Shown piece by piece: positions 12,507 through 21,984 of a DNA stretch of 29,924 nucleotides. This stretch comes from a virus. A model generated the notes under the pieces. That model ran no database searches. It worked only from the letters and a program-made list of their open reading frames with translations, and had not been told where the DNA came from. Each line of letters begins with the position of its first letter. The stretch's first letter is position 1. The position numbers and the translations under genes are program-made. Where the stretch lies: IMG/VR virus record IMGVR_UViG_3300027980_000085, positions 1 to 29,924 of that record; one strand, written 5' to 3'.

Positions 12507-15440
12507 TTAATAATACTCTTCAGGCAATAGGCCTGTTTTTTGATCTGCATACGCTCGATCCTTAGGTCTTAGGTATCCAGGCTCACCAGGTTTTATCAAT
12601 TCTCCTTGTGCATTGCGCATCTGTGGACCAAAGTTTACCCATGAGTTTTGACCTCTGGTCTCAGTGGTCATTGCCTTGCGAGCCTCTGGAGAGAACATCT
12701 GAGAGTGAATGCGCCATGCATTTTCTTCTCCAAGTGCTCCAAAATTATTACCCATCTTTGCGTGACCAAACATGTCATGCACTCCTCTGAAGAGATCGTT
12801 ATACTTTAGGTTTACTCCATCTACGATGATTCCAGTCTCTTTTAGTAGAGGATGTGAGGCACTTACACCACTTCCAAATCCTTCATCAGTGAGGAAGAAA
12901 TATAGATGTTTATTGTCAGCAATATCTTTTACAACAGCTTCGCTGTTTGGATATGGTTGTCCCTTGCCCTTCCAAGGCTCTATCTTATATCCCTTTGATA
13001 CCAACCACTCGTACTGCTCCTTGGTTTCCTTTGCAAGTGCATCGTATGCTTTAACAACCTTTGGATCAGTTGGATTGTCCGGCATACGCTCAAATGCATC
13101 AGCAATTTTCTTACCTTGCTCCTTATCTATATAGAATGTGAGATTGTTTTCGATCTCCGGCATTCCCTTTGATTGTGCAAAATCATTAGCGAGTTTGCGT
13201 ACTGCAGGATTATCCCGGTTGAAGAATTTTACTGACTCCAGGATCTGCTCGATCTCTGTATCTGTAAGTTTTTGTACTCCAGTTCCTCCTGTGTCTATAG
13301 CCTTACCAATCTCGGCATCCCAATATGAATCCTGGTTGTTGAGTTTTGCAATACGCTCTGATACTGCTCTGTTTTGAGTTGATACGTTTATGTCAAGAGA
13401 CACCTGACCATTCGGCATCTTAAATACCCCATACTTCACTTCGTCAGGGTACTTATCAAATATGTATGCTTTCTCAGATAGGAACTCTGCGATCCTCTCA
13501 GGTGTCGCATCAGCAGCTGCAATATTCTGACTTCGTAGTGTAGCTACTGCATCGGTACCGGTCCATTTAGTTCCATCAGCATTTAATGTTTCACCAAATA
13601 TCTTACCGGAAACAATGTCATCGATTTGTGTACGAAGCTCTGTTGCAACCTCCGCAGTTTTAGGAGCTGCAGCTCCGTTAGCTTTTGGGAGGGTTTCATC
13701 AGCATTTTCTCTTATAATCGCCTGAAGTCCTTTAATTAAAGCAGCTTCATCTTCAAGCTCTATAAGTTTATTGATTTTTTTCAGATTCTTAGAAAGTACA
13801 CTTTCAATATCAATAGCATTCATTGTTTTAAGACCAACATTGCTTGGCAACATCCGAGCAAGAAATCCTGAAATAGTATTGAATGTTAATACATTCACAA
13901 GATCAGCAAGTCCTCTTGCTGCTTTTTCCAGCACCCCACGCTTCTTAACCTTTTGATACAAAGCATTCACTCGCTCTTCTAGTTTTTGAGTGAGTCTACG
14001 TGTTGAAATAAGATCACTGAGTTTTGAGTCGAGTGTTCTTGCAACATCAGTATCAAGCGTTTCTCGTACAGTGTTTTTTACCCCCTTTCTTGTATTTTCA
14101 TACGCCTGTGCGTTGATACTTGTAAGAGGATCTCCATTTGTTTTACTAAATGCTTTCTGTCCAAATTCTTGGTTATACTCGATAGCTAGATCGTTTAGCT
14201 CTCTCCTACTTATATTTCCTGCAGCAAATCGTTCACTGAGATTTTCAATCCTTGCTGCATTTGGAGCATCATTTGTTTTTGTGTACAACTCAGAAAGATG
14301 GTTTATTGCATCTTCAACAAAATTTTGTGTAACTGTTTTTTCACCCACCTTTGTGGTCACAATAAGATCTTCAGGGTTCAGCCGACCAAGCCGGGTGTCA
14401 GCTTCATCAAGATATGTTCCAAGTTCATCTGAAATTGCACTAACACGATCTTTAATTCGTGCGTTTAGATCTTCATATGTTTTAACACCAGTTGTATCAA
14501 TATCAGTAAGAGCACGCTTTGCTTGCTCAATATCTTTTGGTTTCCCTTGTACAATCTTTCCTGTTATTTCTTTTATTTTTTCTTTTGCCTTCTCTAACCG
14601 TGCGATTCTCGACTGAGCAGCAATGTCTGCAGCAGCTTCTCCAACCTGTCCGGCAACTTTCTTAGTAGTGTCAACCGCAACATCTGTTGCTTCTCCTGCC
14701 ATTCGTACAGCTGGCGCAGCTTTCTCTAGCACCGCTCCTGCTGCATCAGCAGTAGCTTTTGCAGTAGCACGTGAAACTCCAGGAGCTATTTTTATTCCCA
14801 TTGCATCTAGCAGGAACTGTGCATAATCCCCGGCTGTTTGAAGGTTAGATGCAGCTTCAGGATTCTTTTCTGCAAAGTCATTGAATCCTTGAACCATGCT
14901 TTTTACAGCATCTGTATCTACTAGGGTTTCTGCTCCTGCCTGTACTGCACCTCCAATCATCTTCTCCTGCTCTGGAGTAAGTGTTGCTTTTACGACTCCA
15001 AGTCCTGCCTGGAAGATAGAATCAGCAAGTGTTGCAAGAGTCGCACCTCCTACATCAAGTGCATTTGCGGCCATCTCAAGAGGCTGTGTTCCACCTTCAG
15101 CACGCCTTGCAATGTTTCCCCCTATTCGATCTGTACGCCTGTTAAAACCTTCAACAATATTTTCTCCTACCTCTGCAAAATCATTTCCAAGATCACCCAA
15201 CCTACCTCCTATATCCTGAGGTCTTGTCCCCATAACTTCCCCAGCTTTATCAAAGAATCCTCCACCCTGCTCAGGCACAGCAGAAGGCTCAGGAGTAGGA
15301 ACAACAACAGGCATTGTCACCTGTGACTTGTATTGAGGATATTTGGTAGTAATCTTATTCACCAAATCCATATCACTCATACTGTCGTATGAGCCTGGAT
15401 ACTTCTCTCTTATTTTTGCAGCAAATTGTTCTGGAGTCAT
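12507..15440 (-). CDS. Giant internal virion (ejection-type) protein with conserved HDxFGH C-terminal domain
   Basis: The 977-residue protein opens with MTPEQFAAKIREKYPGSYDSM, an N-terminal motif I associate with phage internal or ejected virion proteins. It continues with a region of alternating Ala-rich helices and amphipathic segments (about 90-260), then long helical and mixed domains. The C-terminal part, about residues 790-977, is a conserved phage domain with FFLTDEGFGSGVS, HDMFGH (888-893), GEENAW (904-909) and GQNSWVNFGP (930-939). The His/Glu arrangement suggests a metal- or substrate-binding site, but catalysis is not established. In podoviruses such proteins are ejected with DNA and form a channel. 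It is joined to the upstream gene by TAA-T-ATG. Confidence 0.75.
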   Translation of the reverse strand: MTPEQFAAKIREKYPGSYDSMSDMDLVNKITTKYPQYKSQVTMPVVVPTPEPSAVPEQGGGFFDKAGEVMGTRPQDIGGRLGDLGNDFAEVGENIVEGFNRRTDRIGGNIARRAEGGTQPLEMAANALDVGGATLATLADSIFQAGLGVVKATLTPEQEKMIGGAVQAGAETLVDTDAVKSMVQGFNDFAEKNPEAASNLQTAGDYAQFLLDAMGIKIAPGVSRATAKATADAAGAVLEKAAPAVRMAGEATDVAVDTTKKVAGQVGEAAADIAAQSRIARLEKAKEKIKEITGKIVQGKPKDIEQAKRALTDIDTTGVKTYEDLNARIKDRVSAISDELGTYLDEADTRLGRLNPEDLIVTTKVGEKTVTQNFVEDAINHLSELYTKTNDAPNAARIENLSERFAAGNISRRELNDLAIEYNQEFGQKAFSKTNGDPLTSINAQAYENTRKGVKNTVRETLDTDVARTLDSKLSDLISTRRLTQKLEERVNALYQKVKKRGVLEKAARGLADLVNVLTFNTISGFLARMLPSNVGLKTMNAIDIESVLSKNLKKINKLIELEDEAALIKGLQAIIRENADETLPKANGAAAPKTAEVATELRTQIDDIVSGKIFGETLNADGTKWTGTDAVATLRSQNIAAADATPERIAEFLSEKAYIFDKYPDEVKYGVFKMPNGQVSLDINVSTQNRAVSERIAKLNNQDSYWDAEIGKAIDTGGTGVQKLTDTEIEQILESVKFFNRDNPAVRKLANDFAQSKGMPEIENNLTFYIDKEQGKKIADAFERMPDNPTDPKVVKAYDALAKETKEQYEWLVSKGYKIEPWKGKGQPYPNSEAVVKDIADNKHLYFFLTDEGFGSGVSASHPLLKETGIIVDGVNLKYNDLFRGVHDMFGHAKMGNNFGALGEENAWRIHSQMFSPEARKAMTTETRGQNSWVNFGPQMRNAQGELIKPGEPGYLRPKDRAYADQKTGLLPEEYY

Positions 15441-15441
15441 A

Positions 15442-17526
15442 TTATGGTGAATTAATTCCTAATGGATCATTTGCATTAGCAGCAGATTCGTTACTAAATA
15501 TTCCAAGTGGATCTCCACTTTGAGAGTACAGACCAACACGTAGATCTTTATTCAAGAGACTTTCTTTATCGAGTCGAGGCAATAAATATGTGTCTCGGAT
15601 ATTGTTCATGCGCATCAAAGGATCTGACTCAAGCTGAGCTAGCTTCGTCATAAACACATCAGGTCGATCAGATAGATCTGGAATAAGTGGCTCAAGGAAT
15701 CGTGCCTCAGATTCTGTAACCGCAGTACCAGATAGTCTGTTACGCATCTCGGCAACAAGTGTCGTGAATGATGCACGAATCTCTGCAGCTTTCTTTCCCT
15801 TAAAGCGGCGAATCCAGTTTTGCATGGTTCCTGAGACAACTCCAATAGGTTCCTCTCCTCCCATTGCAGTAATTTTTTCTCGAATCTCGTCTGTTTTCTC
15901 TGCTGCGTATCTCACAGATGCCTCACTCATATATATATCACTTTGTTCTTCACGCGCCTTGTCCATTACAAGATTTTCAACACGAGTGATTGCATTTACA
16001 TCCTTACCATCTTCAATAAGTCGTGCAAGTCCAGGCATATCAAAATCAATAAGCCCCTTGCTACTATCTGTGATCGTAAGAAGCACATTGCGCAGATTGT
16101 CCGCAAGATCTTGGTTTCGAGACACGGAATATCCCAATGTTGTATCAAAAATCTCTGCGTATGTTTTACCTTGAGCAATTCCTTGCTTCGCAATACTTTC
16201 AATTCGTTCACTCTCATCATTAGAAATACGGCCTCCGTAAATCTTAGGCCCAACCTGCACAGTAAATAGATTTGCGTCAGTTGGCACTTTATTCCAGTTA
16301 AACTCAAGTGATCCTCCAGACCCACTGCCAGTTCCTACACCACCTGAGCGAGTACTTGTTCCACCATTCTCCATATAGTTAATGTACGCAGCGAGTTGCT
16401 GATCCTCTGGTAGTGCTGCAACAGCAGCTGGAAGATACTGAGGGTAGTTATCTCGGATAGTGAAGAAGTTCTTAGCATCACCTGTAAGTGCTCCAGCACT
16501 TGATGCTCCATTTTCCTTTGCAATATACTCAAGCGTTTCACTAATCTCCTTTGCGGTAAAGTCACTAGGACCATATCCTCCTGCTACTGATGCTTCATTA
16601 AGAGCCTTCATAATTTCAGCAGGATCAGTAATACCTTGCTCCACAAGTCCGGCAATAGCGAAGTCGCGTGTTGCTTGCATCTGCTTTGCCTTAGCATCTT
16701 CAATTTCTTTAGCAAGAGTCTTTGCAAGAGCTTCCTGTACCTTTGCTTTCTCTGCACGCTTTGCATCTACGCGATCAAGCTGCTTTGCAAGCAGTTCAAA
16801 GTTCTGAGCCTCCTGAGCGTTCTTAGCGTTAGCAATCAGCTGTTGCTCCTCTGCCTCAAGTGCAGCAAGTTCCATGATCCCTGCGCGCTCCTGTGCGCTT
16901 GAGATGGATCCTGCAGTGATTGGTGCATAGCGTGAAGTACCTGCCAAAAGTAGTACTTTTTCTACACCTTGCTGCTGTCTTTTATTTATATCCTCCTGTT
17001 GAGACCTCAACACCGCGTACTTATTTTCAATAGATGAAATAATTGACTTTGTCACTCGATCTGATGAAAGTCGCATCTCATTTAGAAGGCCATTGTATTC
17101 ACGATCTTCATCTGACACGCCAGTTACCGGAGATGCAGTAATTCCTGCTTCCTGCAACTGATCAAAGGTATCGTTAAAATCGTACTGTACATCAGGTGCA
17201 TCAGTGTAGTACTCACCATTTGGAGCCACGAAGAATCCAGCAGATGACTGCTTTGATCCTTCAGGTGCCATTCCTTCGATAATCCCCTGTGGATTGCGTT
17301 TCTTCCCCGGCTCTGGAAGAGCATTTGCTCTTGCAGTATTCTCTGGATTTACTTCGTTCCTAATTGTTTCGTCTGTAATAACAGTGGGAGAACTAAATGC
17401 CTCCTGCACACCTTTAAAAGCAGCTTTCTGTTGCGGTGTAAGATCATCAGATGGTCCTACAGCAAAAGCCTCACCAACTGCTGCTGCTGCTTTTGTCTGC
17501 TCTTCTGTAGGTGTCATTGTTGGCAT
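15442..17526 (-). CDS. Large helix-rich internal virion / ejection protein
   Basis: The 694-residue protein is dominated by helix. A coiled coil spans about residues 215-310 (Glu/Lys/Ala/Gln-rich, including AEEQQLIANAKNAQEAQNF) and a Gly/Ser-rich break lies near 390-402. The C-terminal helical region contains RNRLSGTAVTESEARFLEPL, a pattern seen in phage internal proteins. An N-terminal region with a PNGEYYTDAPDVQYDF segment precedes these. Cysteine appears absent. Its position between the nozzle/fibre genes and the giant protein fits a podovirus ejection apparatus. The function is inferred from order and composition. The start follows the previous stop by one base. Confidence 0.68.
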   Translation of the reverse strand: MPTMTPTEEQTKAAAAVGEAFAVGPSDDLTPQQKAAFKGVQEAFSSPTVITDETIRNEVNPENTARANALPEPGKKRNPQGIIEGMAPEGSKQSSAGFFVAPNGEYYTDAPDVQYDFNDTFDQLQEAGITASPVTGVSDEDREYNGLLNEMRLSSDRVTKSIISSIENKYAVLRSQQEDINKRQQQGVEKVLLLAGTSRYAPITAGSISSAQERAGIMELAALEAEEQQLIANAKNAQEAQNFELLAKQLDRVDAKRAEKAKVQEALAKTLAKEIEDAKAKQMQATRDFAIAGLVEQGITDPAEIMKALNEASVAGGYGPSDFTAKEISETLEYIAKENGASSAGALTGDAKNFFTIRDNYPQYLPAAVAALPEDQQLAAYINYMENGGTSTRSGGVGTGSGSGGSLEFNWNKVPTDANLFTVQVGPKIYGGRISNDESERIESIAKQGIAQGKTYAEIFDTTLGYSVSRNQDLADNLRNVLLTITDSSKGLIDFDMPGLARLIEDGKDVNAITRVENLVMDKAREEQSDIYMSEASVRYAAEKTDEIREKITAMGGEEPIGVVSGTMQNWIRRFKGKKAAEIRASFTTLVAEMRNRLSGTAVTESEARFLEPLIPDLSDRPDVFMTKLAQLESDPLMRMNNIRDTYLLPRLDKESLLNKDLRVGLYSQSGDPLGIFSNESAANANDPLGINSP

Positions 17527-17527
17527 A

Positions 17528-18949
17528 TTAGTTTACCTTGAGCATCATATTATTAATCGTACAATTTGCTCCTCCTCCTCCTGAAGTAAGTACACCCTTT
17601 AGGGTTACTGCACTACTAAAGTCTATTGAAGATGTATTTTCTGAGAATGAAGATGCTCCTGCACGAGTAGCATTTGTTATAGAATTCTTACCAGAATTAC
17701 TGTACCCCAGTGTGGTCTGAGAACTTACAGAACTATTGAACAATGTCATAAACTCACCGTTAGCTATATAAGTATTAGTTCCATCCATTGTTCCAAGTCC
17801 AATCCCCCCAAGGGTTACATCTCCACTTGTTTTAAGTGCGAAACTACATTCAGTATCTGCTCCTACGTCTACTCCTGTAATAGAGAATAGTGTTCGGATT
17901 GTAGAACTAGCATGAATAGTTCCTGCAGGAATAAGGAAAGTAGTCGTATCAATACTTCCGTTATTAACCAGAGCATCGGTTGTTGTCGAGAACGTAAGGT
18001 TGACAGGAGGGTAATCTGTACCTGCTACAGCACCACTTACAATTCCACTTGCATCAGTCTTTAGAAGAGATGAAACTGTTCCTGAAATAGTGAGGTTTGT
18101 TGTTGTAGCATTTGTTGCTGTAAGAGAGCCAAATGCGTACTCAAGCGCAGAACTTATCCATCCAATCCCTAAGAATCCATTTGAGTCTGCAATGATTGTA
18201 TGATTTGCAGCTACGTTGTTAGCACCTGGAGTTGAGGTTGCGTGCTCTGCAGTAAGTGCATAGGCAAGATTTGCAGTGTTCGCAGTACCTGCTGCTTGCT
18301 CTGCTGCAGTAGCAAGCTCTACGATACCGGATACTGATTCAGTTGAAGTAGCAGCACCTTGGTTTACTACGTTGTCTACATAGTCCTTACGACAATATTC
18401 TTCTGCTGAAGAACAGTTGCTTGTAGATGTCGCGTTTGATGAGAATCCCCATGTACCAGTGATCCACTCGTTGCTCCTTCGCTTTGTGTACTCATCAAAA
18501 AGCTGAGGTGAGTCAGATAGGATGAAGATAGATTGTCCGGGATGTGCCTTACGATATGTAGCAGATGCAGCATATGGATACTGGAATCCAAGACCTCGAG
18601 TCACACCTGTAAGAGTCGCAGTACCATTAGCATTTTGTGTAATACCAGTGAAGGAGATAAACTCCTTACGAGTTGAAGATTGTGGATCAAGCGTACCGTA
18701 TCCAATATCTGAGCCAAGAGTGCTCATCGTGATGTTTGTTTCAGAAATAGGCTCTTTAAATGAAGAGAGTGTAATACTGGTGTTTGTTGTACCAATAGAG
18801 CTTTGTAGGCGGTATGTACCTCCAGCTGCAGGATTAAATCCTCCAAGCACGACAAGTCCATCATTTTGTGGTGCAATAAAATTGTGATATGCACCAATCC
18901 CCCCAAGGGTTACAGCAGCAGCGATTAGTATAGAGAAGAGAAATTTCAT
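17528..18949 (-). CDS. Signal-peptide-bearing virion or surface fibre protein
   Basis: The 473-residue protein begins with a Sec signal or anchor (MKFLFSILIAAAVTLGGIGA) and then a Thr/Ser/Gly/Asn-rich beta region. Features include a GIVELATAAEQAAGT segment (about 210-224), a classic phage tail-fibre motif, and repeated small strands such as TNATTTNLTISGTV. Four cysteines (SNCSSAEEYC, DTECSF, GANCTI) are consistent with disulfides after export. It lies in the virion cluster between the nozzle and internal proteins, where a non-exported tail protein would be expected. A TATAAT lies eight bases before the ATG. Confidence 0.68.
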   Translation of the reverse strand: MKFLFSILIAAAVTLGGIGAYHNFIAPQNDGLVVLGGFNPAAGGTYRLQSSIGTTNTSITLSSFKEPISETNITMSTLGSDIGYGTLDPQSSTRKEFISFTGITQNANGTATLTGVTRGLGFQYPYAASATYRKAHPGQSIFILSDSPQLFDEYTKRRSNEWITGTWGFSSNATSTSNCSSAEEYCRKDYVDNVVNQGAATSTESVSGIVELATAAEQAAGTANTANLAYALTAEHATSTPGANNVAANHTIIADSNGFLGIGWISSALEYAFGSLTATNATTTNLTISGTVSSLLKTDASGIVSGAVAGTDYPPVNLTFSTTTDALVNNGSIDTTTFLIPAGTIHASSTIRTLFSITGVDVGADTECSFALKTSGDVTLGGIGLGTMDGTNTYIANGEFMTLFNSSVSSQTTLGYSNSGKNSITNATRAGASSFSENTSSIDFSSAVTLKGVLTSGGGGANCTINNMMLKVN

Positions 18950-18957
18950 ATGATTAA

Positions 18958-18963
18958 ATTATA
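18958..18963 (-). promoter_or_regulatory. -10 box close to the start of 17528-18949
   Basis: A perfect TATAAT (minus strand 18963-18958) sits eight bases before the ATG, with TG immediately upstream. The geometry matches the promoter-like boxes before the holin and the terminase small subunit. No -35 is clear. Confidence 0.45.
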
Positions 18964-18965
18964 CA

Positions 18966-20831
18966 TTACTTTTTGATAAATACAGGCTTTGTCTGTGTGT
19001 TTTGTACATTCGGACCGATTGCTAAGATCTCCCATCGGCTATTTGCTTCACTTGAGAAAACTCGAAGTTGTGACTCAAAAGCATTCTGAGCGTTTATTGT
19101 TCCTATTGCTCTAAACTTCGGCAGCAACTCCTGCTCAAGTTCCTCATCAGTAGTTTTATCCCCAAGCGGATTATCTCCAAGTGATGCGTCTCCAAGTGAG
19201 ATACCCACGTCACCTGTGAAGAGCTGTGTTGGATTGTCAATGCTATTAATGGTCACAAGCTGGACTGTATTAGATCCTTGGTACTCAAACACCACTGCGC
19301 TTTGCAGGTCTGATCCAGCAGCAATATACCCTTCGTAATACACCTTATCGAAGGTGTGATATTCCCCCCTCTTGCCATACTGCTGGTATGCGAGAGCAAG
19401 TACTGAGTCATATGGAATATCCTCATCAGAAGGTGAGTCATCGTGCCATTGTAGTGTGTTCCACATCTGGTACAGCTGAGGATTTGCATTACTGTGGCCA
19501 TATTCTACCCCTGAAATCAGGGCAATTCGTGCAATATTCCAGATAAATGGTGAGTGCCATATTCGTTCCTGAGTGATGTTTCCAAGCGCATTTACACGTG
19601 TACGAGTCTCATGTAGCCATACACGACCATTGTTTGGGGCTGTAATGTATACAAAATCACCAATGGCACGCAAATGACCCCCTGTTACATCCTCATTTGC
19701 CAATTCTTCTTTAATTCCTTCGGATAAAGTAGGGAATTGAGGCTGATTTATGTTTCTGAAGGTACCGAATACCGTTAATTGCTGATCTGCAGACAAATAC
19801 ACAATATCATCGCCCACATTGTCAATAAATTCATGTGCTTTCGCACCTTTAAGTCCAGCCATTGGTATTTTCTGCACATTTGACCTCTCAGTAAGTGTAG
19901 ATCCTACTGTTATTTGATCAAATGACACGACATACCACGAATCAAGCGTGGAGATATGTGCTTTACCTTGCCTAGAGGCGATACCGGTTGGTATTTCATC
20001 AAGTGTAAGTAAATCAGCATCTCCAGGTACACGCGGAGAGGCCGGTGTGAAGTCTGTGTAGTCAGCATCATCAGATATATAAATCAATCGAGAGCTATCT
20101 GAACCACAATATAGTTGGTTATTAATAACCTTAATAAAATCAATTTCAAAATTAGCAGCTGGTGTGTCAGAAACAATATCTGGCTTATCAATAACCACTG
20201 ATCCATCTGCCTCCCCGGTAGGGTCAGAACCAACACCCGTTAGTGTGGATGCTGATGTTCCTGTATACGTATATTCAGTACCATTAATAATCACTGTCCC
20301 TCCACTAGATCTAAATCCAAGAGAAGCCGCTGTTGCGGTAAGAGCGATAGTATTAGAGGTTGAGTTTCCCTGATCAAAGATTCCTAGTGCTCCACTCCAG
20401 GTACGCAAGTCATCTGCACCATCGCACATAATAAGTAGGTCTTTTTTCGCAGTATTGTCCCACCATGGGGCAAAATTGAATCGTGTGCGAGTAAGAGAGT
20501 CAAGAAGCGTATACCATACATATGTGCCGTTTTCTGCAATGTCACTTTCTACTTGCAGCTCTCCATTCACAACACGCAAAGGCCGAGTGAATCCAAGTGA
20601 CATCACCCACTCGAATGACGATTTGATCCCTGCTTCTGTTGCATCTGCAGCACCACGCCTTTTTAGTCCAGGGCGGTTTGCAATCGTACCTGAATCTTTT
20701 ACATATACATTTTTTGATCCCCGGACCATCAGCCTTCCGGATGCAATGGTCTTGTCTATAGCAGAAGAGTAACCTTTAAAAGGCCTTTTATCTCCTCCTA
20801 CAAGATTTTTGAAATCAAAGTTACTAATCAT
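18966..20831 (-). CDS. Tail nozzle / tail tube B-like protein
   Basis: The 621-residue beta-rich protein starts with a motif shared by podovirus nozzle proteins (T7 gp12-like): NVYVKDSGTIANRPGLKRRG at about residues 41-60. This is followed by alternating strands with WVMSLGFTRPLRVV and other blade-like repeats, and two Cys in unrelated positions (IMCDG, LYCGS). It lies immediately downstream of, and overlaps by 8 bases, the adaptor-like gene, as tail tube A and B genes do in T7-like phages. It probably forms the distal tube that contacts the host surface and channels DNA. The family assignment rests on motif and gene order. Confidence 0.7.
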   Translation of the reverse strand: MISNFDFKNLVGGDKRPFKGYSSAIDKTIASGRLMVRGSKNVYVKDSGTIANRPGLKRRGAADATEAGIKSSFEWVMSLGFTRPLRVVNGELQVESDIAENGTYVWYTLLDSLTRTRFNFAPWWDNTAKKDLLIMCDGADDLRTWSGALGIFDQGNSTSNTIALTATAASLGFRSSGGTVIINGTEYTYTGTSASTLTGVGSDPTGEADGSVVIDKPDIVSDTPAANFEIDFIKVINNQLYCGSDSSRLIYISDDADYTDFTPASPRVPGDADLLTLDEIPTGIASRQGKAHISTLDSWYVVSFDQITVGSTLTERSNVQKIPMAGLKGAKAHEFIDNVGDDIVYLSADQQLTVFGTFRNINQPQFPTLSEGIKEELANEDVTGGHLRAIGDFVYITAPNNGRVWLHETRTRVNALGNITQERIWHSPFIWNIARIALISGVEYGHSNANPQLYQMWNTLQWHDDSPSDEDIPYDSVLALAYQQYGKRGEYHTFDKVYYEGYIAAGSDLQSAVVFEYQGSNTVQLVTINSIDNPTQLFTGDVGISLGDASLGDNPLGDKTTDEELEQELLPKFRAIGTINAQNAFESQLRVFSSEANSRWEILAIGPNVQNTQTKPVFIKK

Positions 20832-21981
20832 ACCAACTATCTAATGTGCGTATTTCAGCACTTGGATTTGAAGATTCGTATTCCGGGATAAGACCCATTT
20901 GGCTACCTCCTCCGTACAATACCGTTTCCAGATCTTTTACTTTCGGATCTTTTCCACTTGCTCCATCCTGCATAACGATTTCTAGTGCTGCTAGATTTTC
21001 ATAAATCACGTATGCAGCATCGTTAAGCACAATCTCGTCATCATCATCGGTAATTGTCTTAGACAATGCGCCATCATTTAGGAAGATTGCTGCAGTCTCA
21101 TAAATTAATTCGTATGGAGTTGGAAGCGATAGCCATAGTCCCCCAACATACACATTCTGGATTGTTGCAGTATGTGCAAATTGAAGTTGTACATAATCAA
21201 TTGCGGTCCAGTCTGGAGTTCCTGTTGAAGTTGCTCCTGACATATCGAAGGCCACAAGTACCCACTCTCCCGCCTTCCATGCTCCAAGAAATCCTTCTGT
21301 TACTGCTACTGAATCGTAGTTTGAGCTATCTGACCCTATAAGAAGTGTTGCAGAAGTAAGATCTGCAACAGCTGATGCTCTGAAGGCCAGGAGTGCTACT
21401 GCGTTATTCTCATACTTTGCAATAGAAAGAGCATTTGTAAGTGTTTTGGTTAGGGTTCCAGTTGAAGATCCTGTAAGTGTAAACCGTAGTGACTTTGGAG
21501 AGTCATAGAATACAGTGTCATCTTCAGTAAGAGCACTCGCACTTCCTGCAGCTGTCCACCCTGTATCTTCAGCCATGGTGTCTAGTACCGCGCGCTTTGT
21601 TGGTGCTGCACTTGAAACACGAAGGATCGGAGTACCTTTGTCATACTCAAACGTAAGACCAACACCTGATCCAAGCATTTTCTTGGTGCGATCAAATGTA
21701 GTGATAGGAATTTTGTACGGATAGTTGATCGGACTACGAGAATTACCTTGTGGCCTAAAGTCCAGCAAGGTTGTGCCAAATATATTTGTAGGTGCAGCGT
21801 AATCGAATACACCATCATAGAGAGTAATTGCCTGAACAGCGGTAGCCTCTGGAATACTTAGTTTTGTAAGCAGTTTTCGAGCAGTACGCTCGAGTGCGCC
21901 ATTGACATTGGTAACATTATCAAGGTTAGTACTCGAGAGTATTCCTGCCACTCCGTCTTTTAAGTTTCCTACTGTATACAT
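20824..21981 (-). CDS. Head-to-tail adaptor (tail tube A-like) with inserted beta-sandwich
   Basis: The 385-residue protein combines an N-terminal helical/mixed part (about 1-130; LERTARKLLTKLSIPEA) and a C-terminal helical part (about 287-385; PYELIYETAAIFLNDG) that together resemble podovirus adaptor/tubular A proteins. Between them, about residues 132-286, lies a jelly-roll-like beta-sandwich with carbohydrate-binding-module character (DSPKSLRFTLTGSSTGT, GEWVLVAFDMSGA, TIQNVYVGGLWLS). Such an insertion in an adaptor is unusual and may decorate the tail base or bind glycans. The gene lies just before the nozzle gene and overlaps it. Confidence 0.65.
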   Translation of the reverse strand: MYTVGNLKDGVAGILSSTNLDNVTNVNGALERTARKLLTKLSIPEATAVQAITLYDGVFDYAAPTNIFGTTLLDFRPQGNSRSPINYPYKIPITTFDRTKKMLGSGVGLTFEYDKGTPILRVSSAAPTKRAVLDTMAEDTGWTAAGSASALTEDDTVFYDSPKSLRFTLTGSSTGTLTKTLTNALSIAKYENNAVALLAFRASAVADLTSATLLIGSDSSNYDSVAVTEGFLGAWKAGEWVLVAFDMSGATSTGTPDWTAIDYVQLQFAHTATIQNVYVGGLWLSLPTPYELIYETAAIFLNDGALSKTITDDDDEIVLNDAAYVIYENLAALEIVMQDGASGKDPKVKDLETVLYGGGSQMGLIPEYESSNPSAEIRTLDSWYD

Positions 21982-21984
21982 AGG

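Noticed and set aside
13990-14616. 208-residue ORF on the + strand
   Set aside because: It lies fully antisense to the giant virion gene, is Ser/Phe/Arg-rich with no recognisable domain, and has no promoter or junction; it is a frame shadow of a biased reverse strand.
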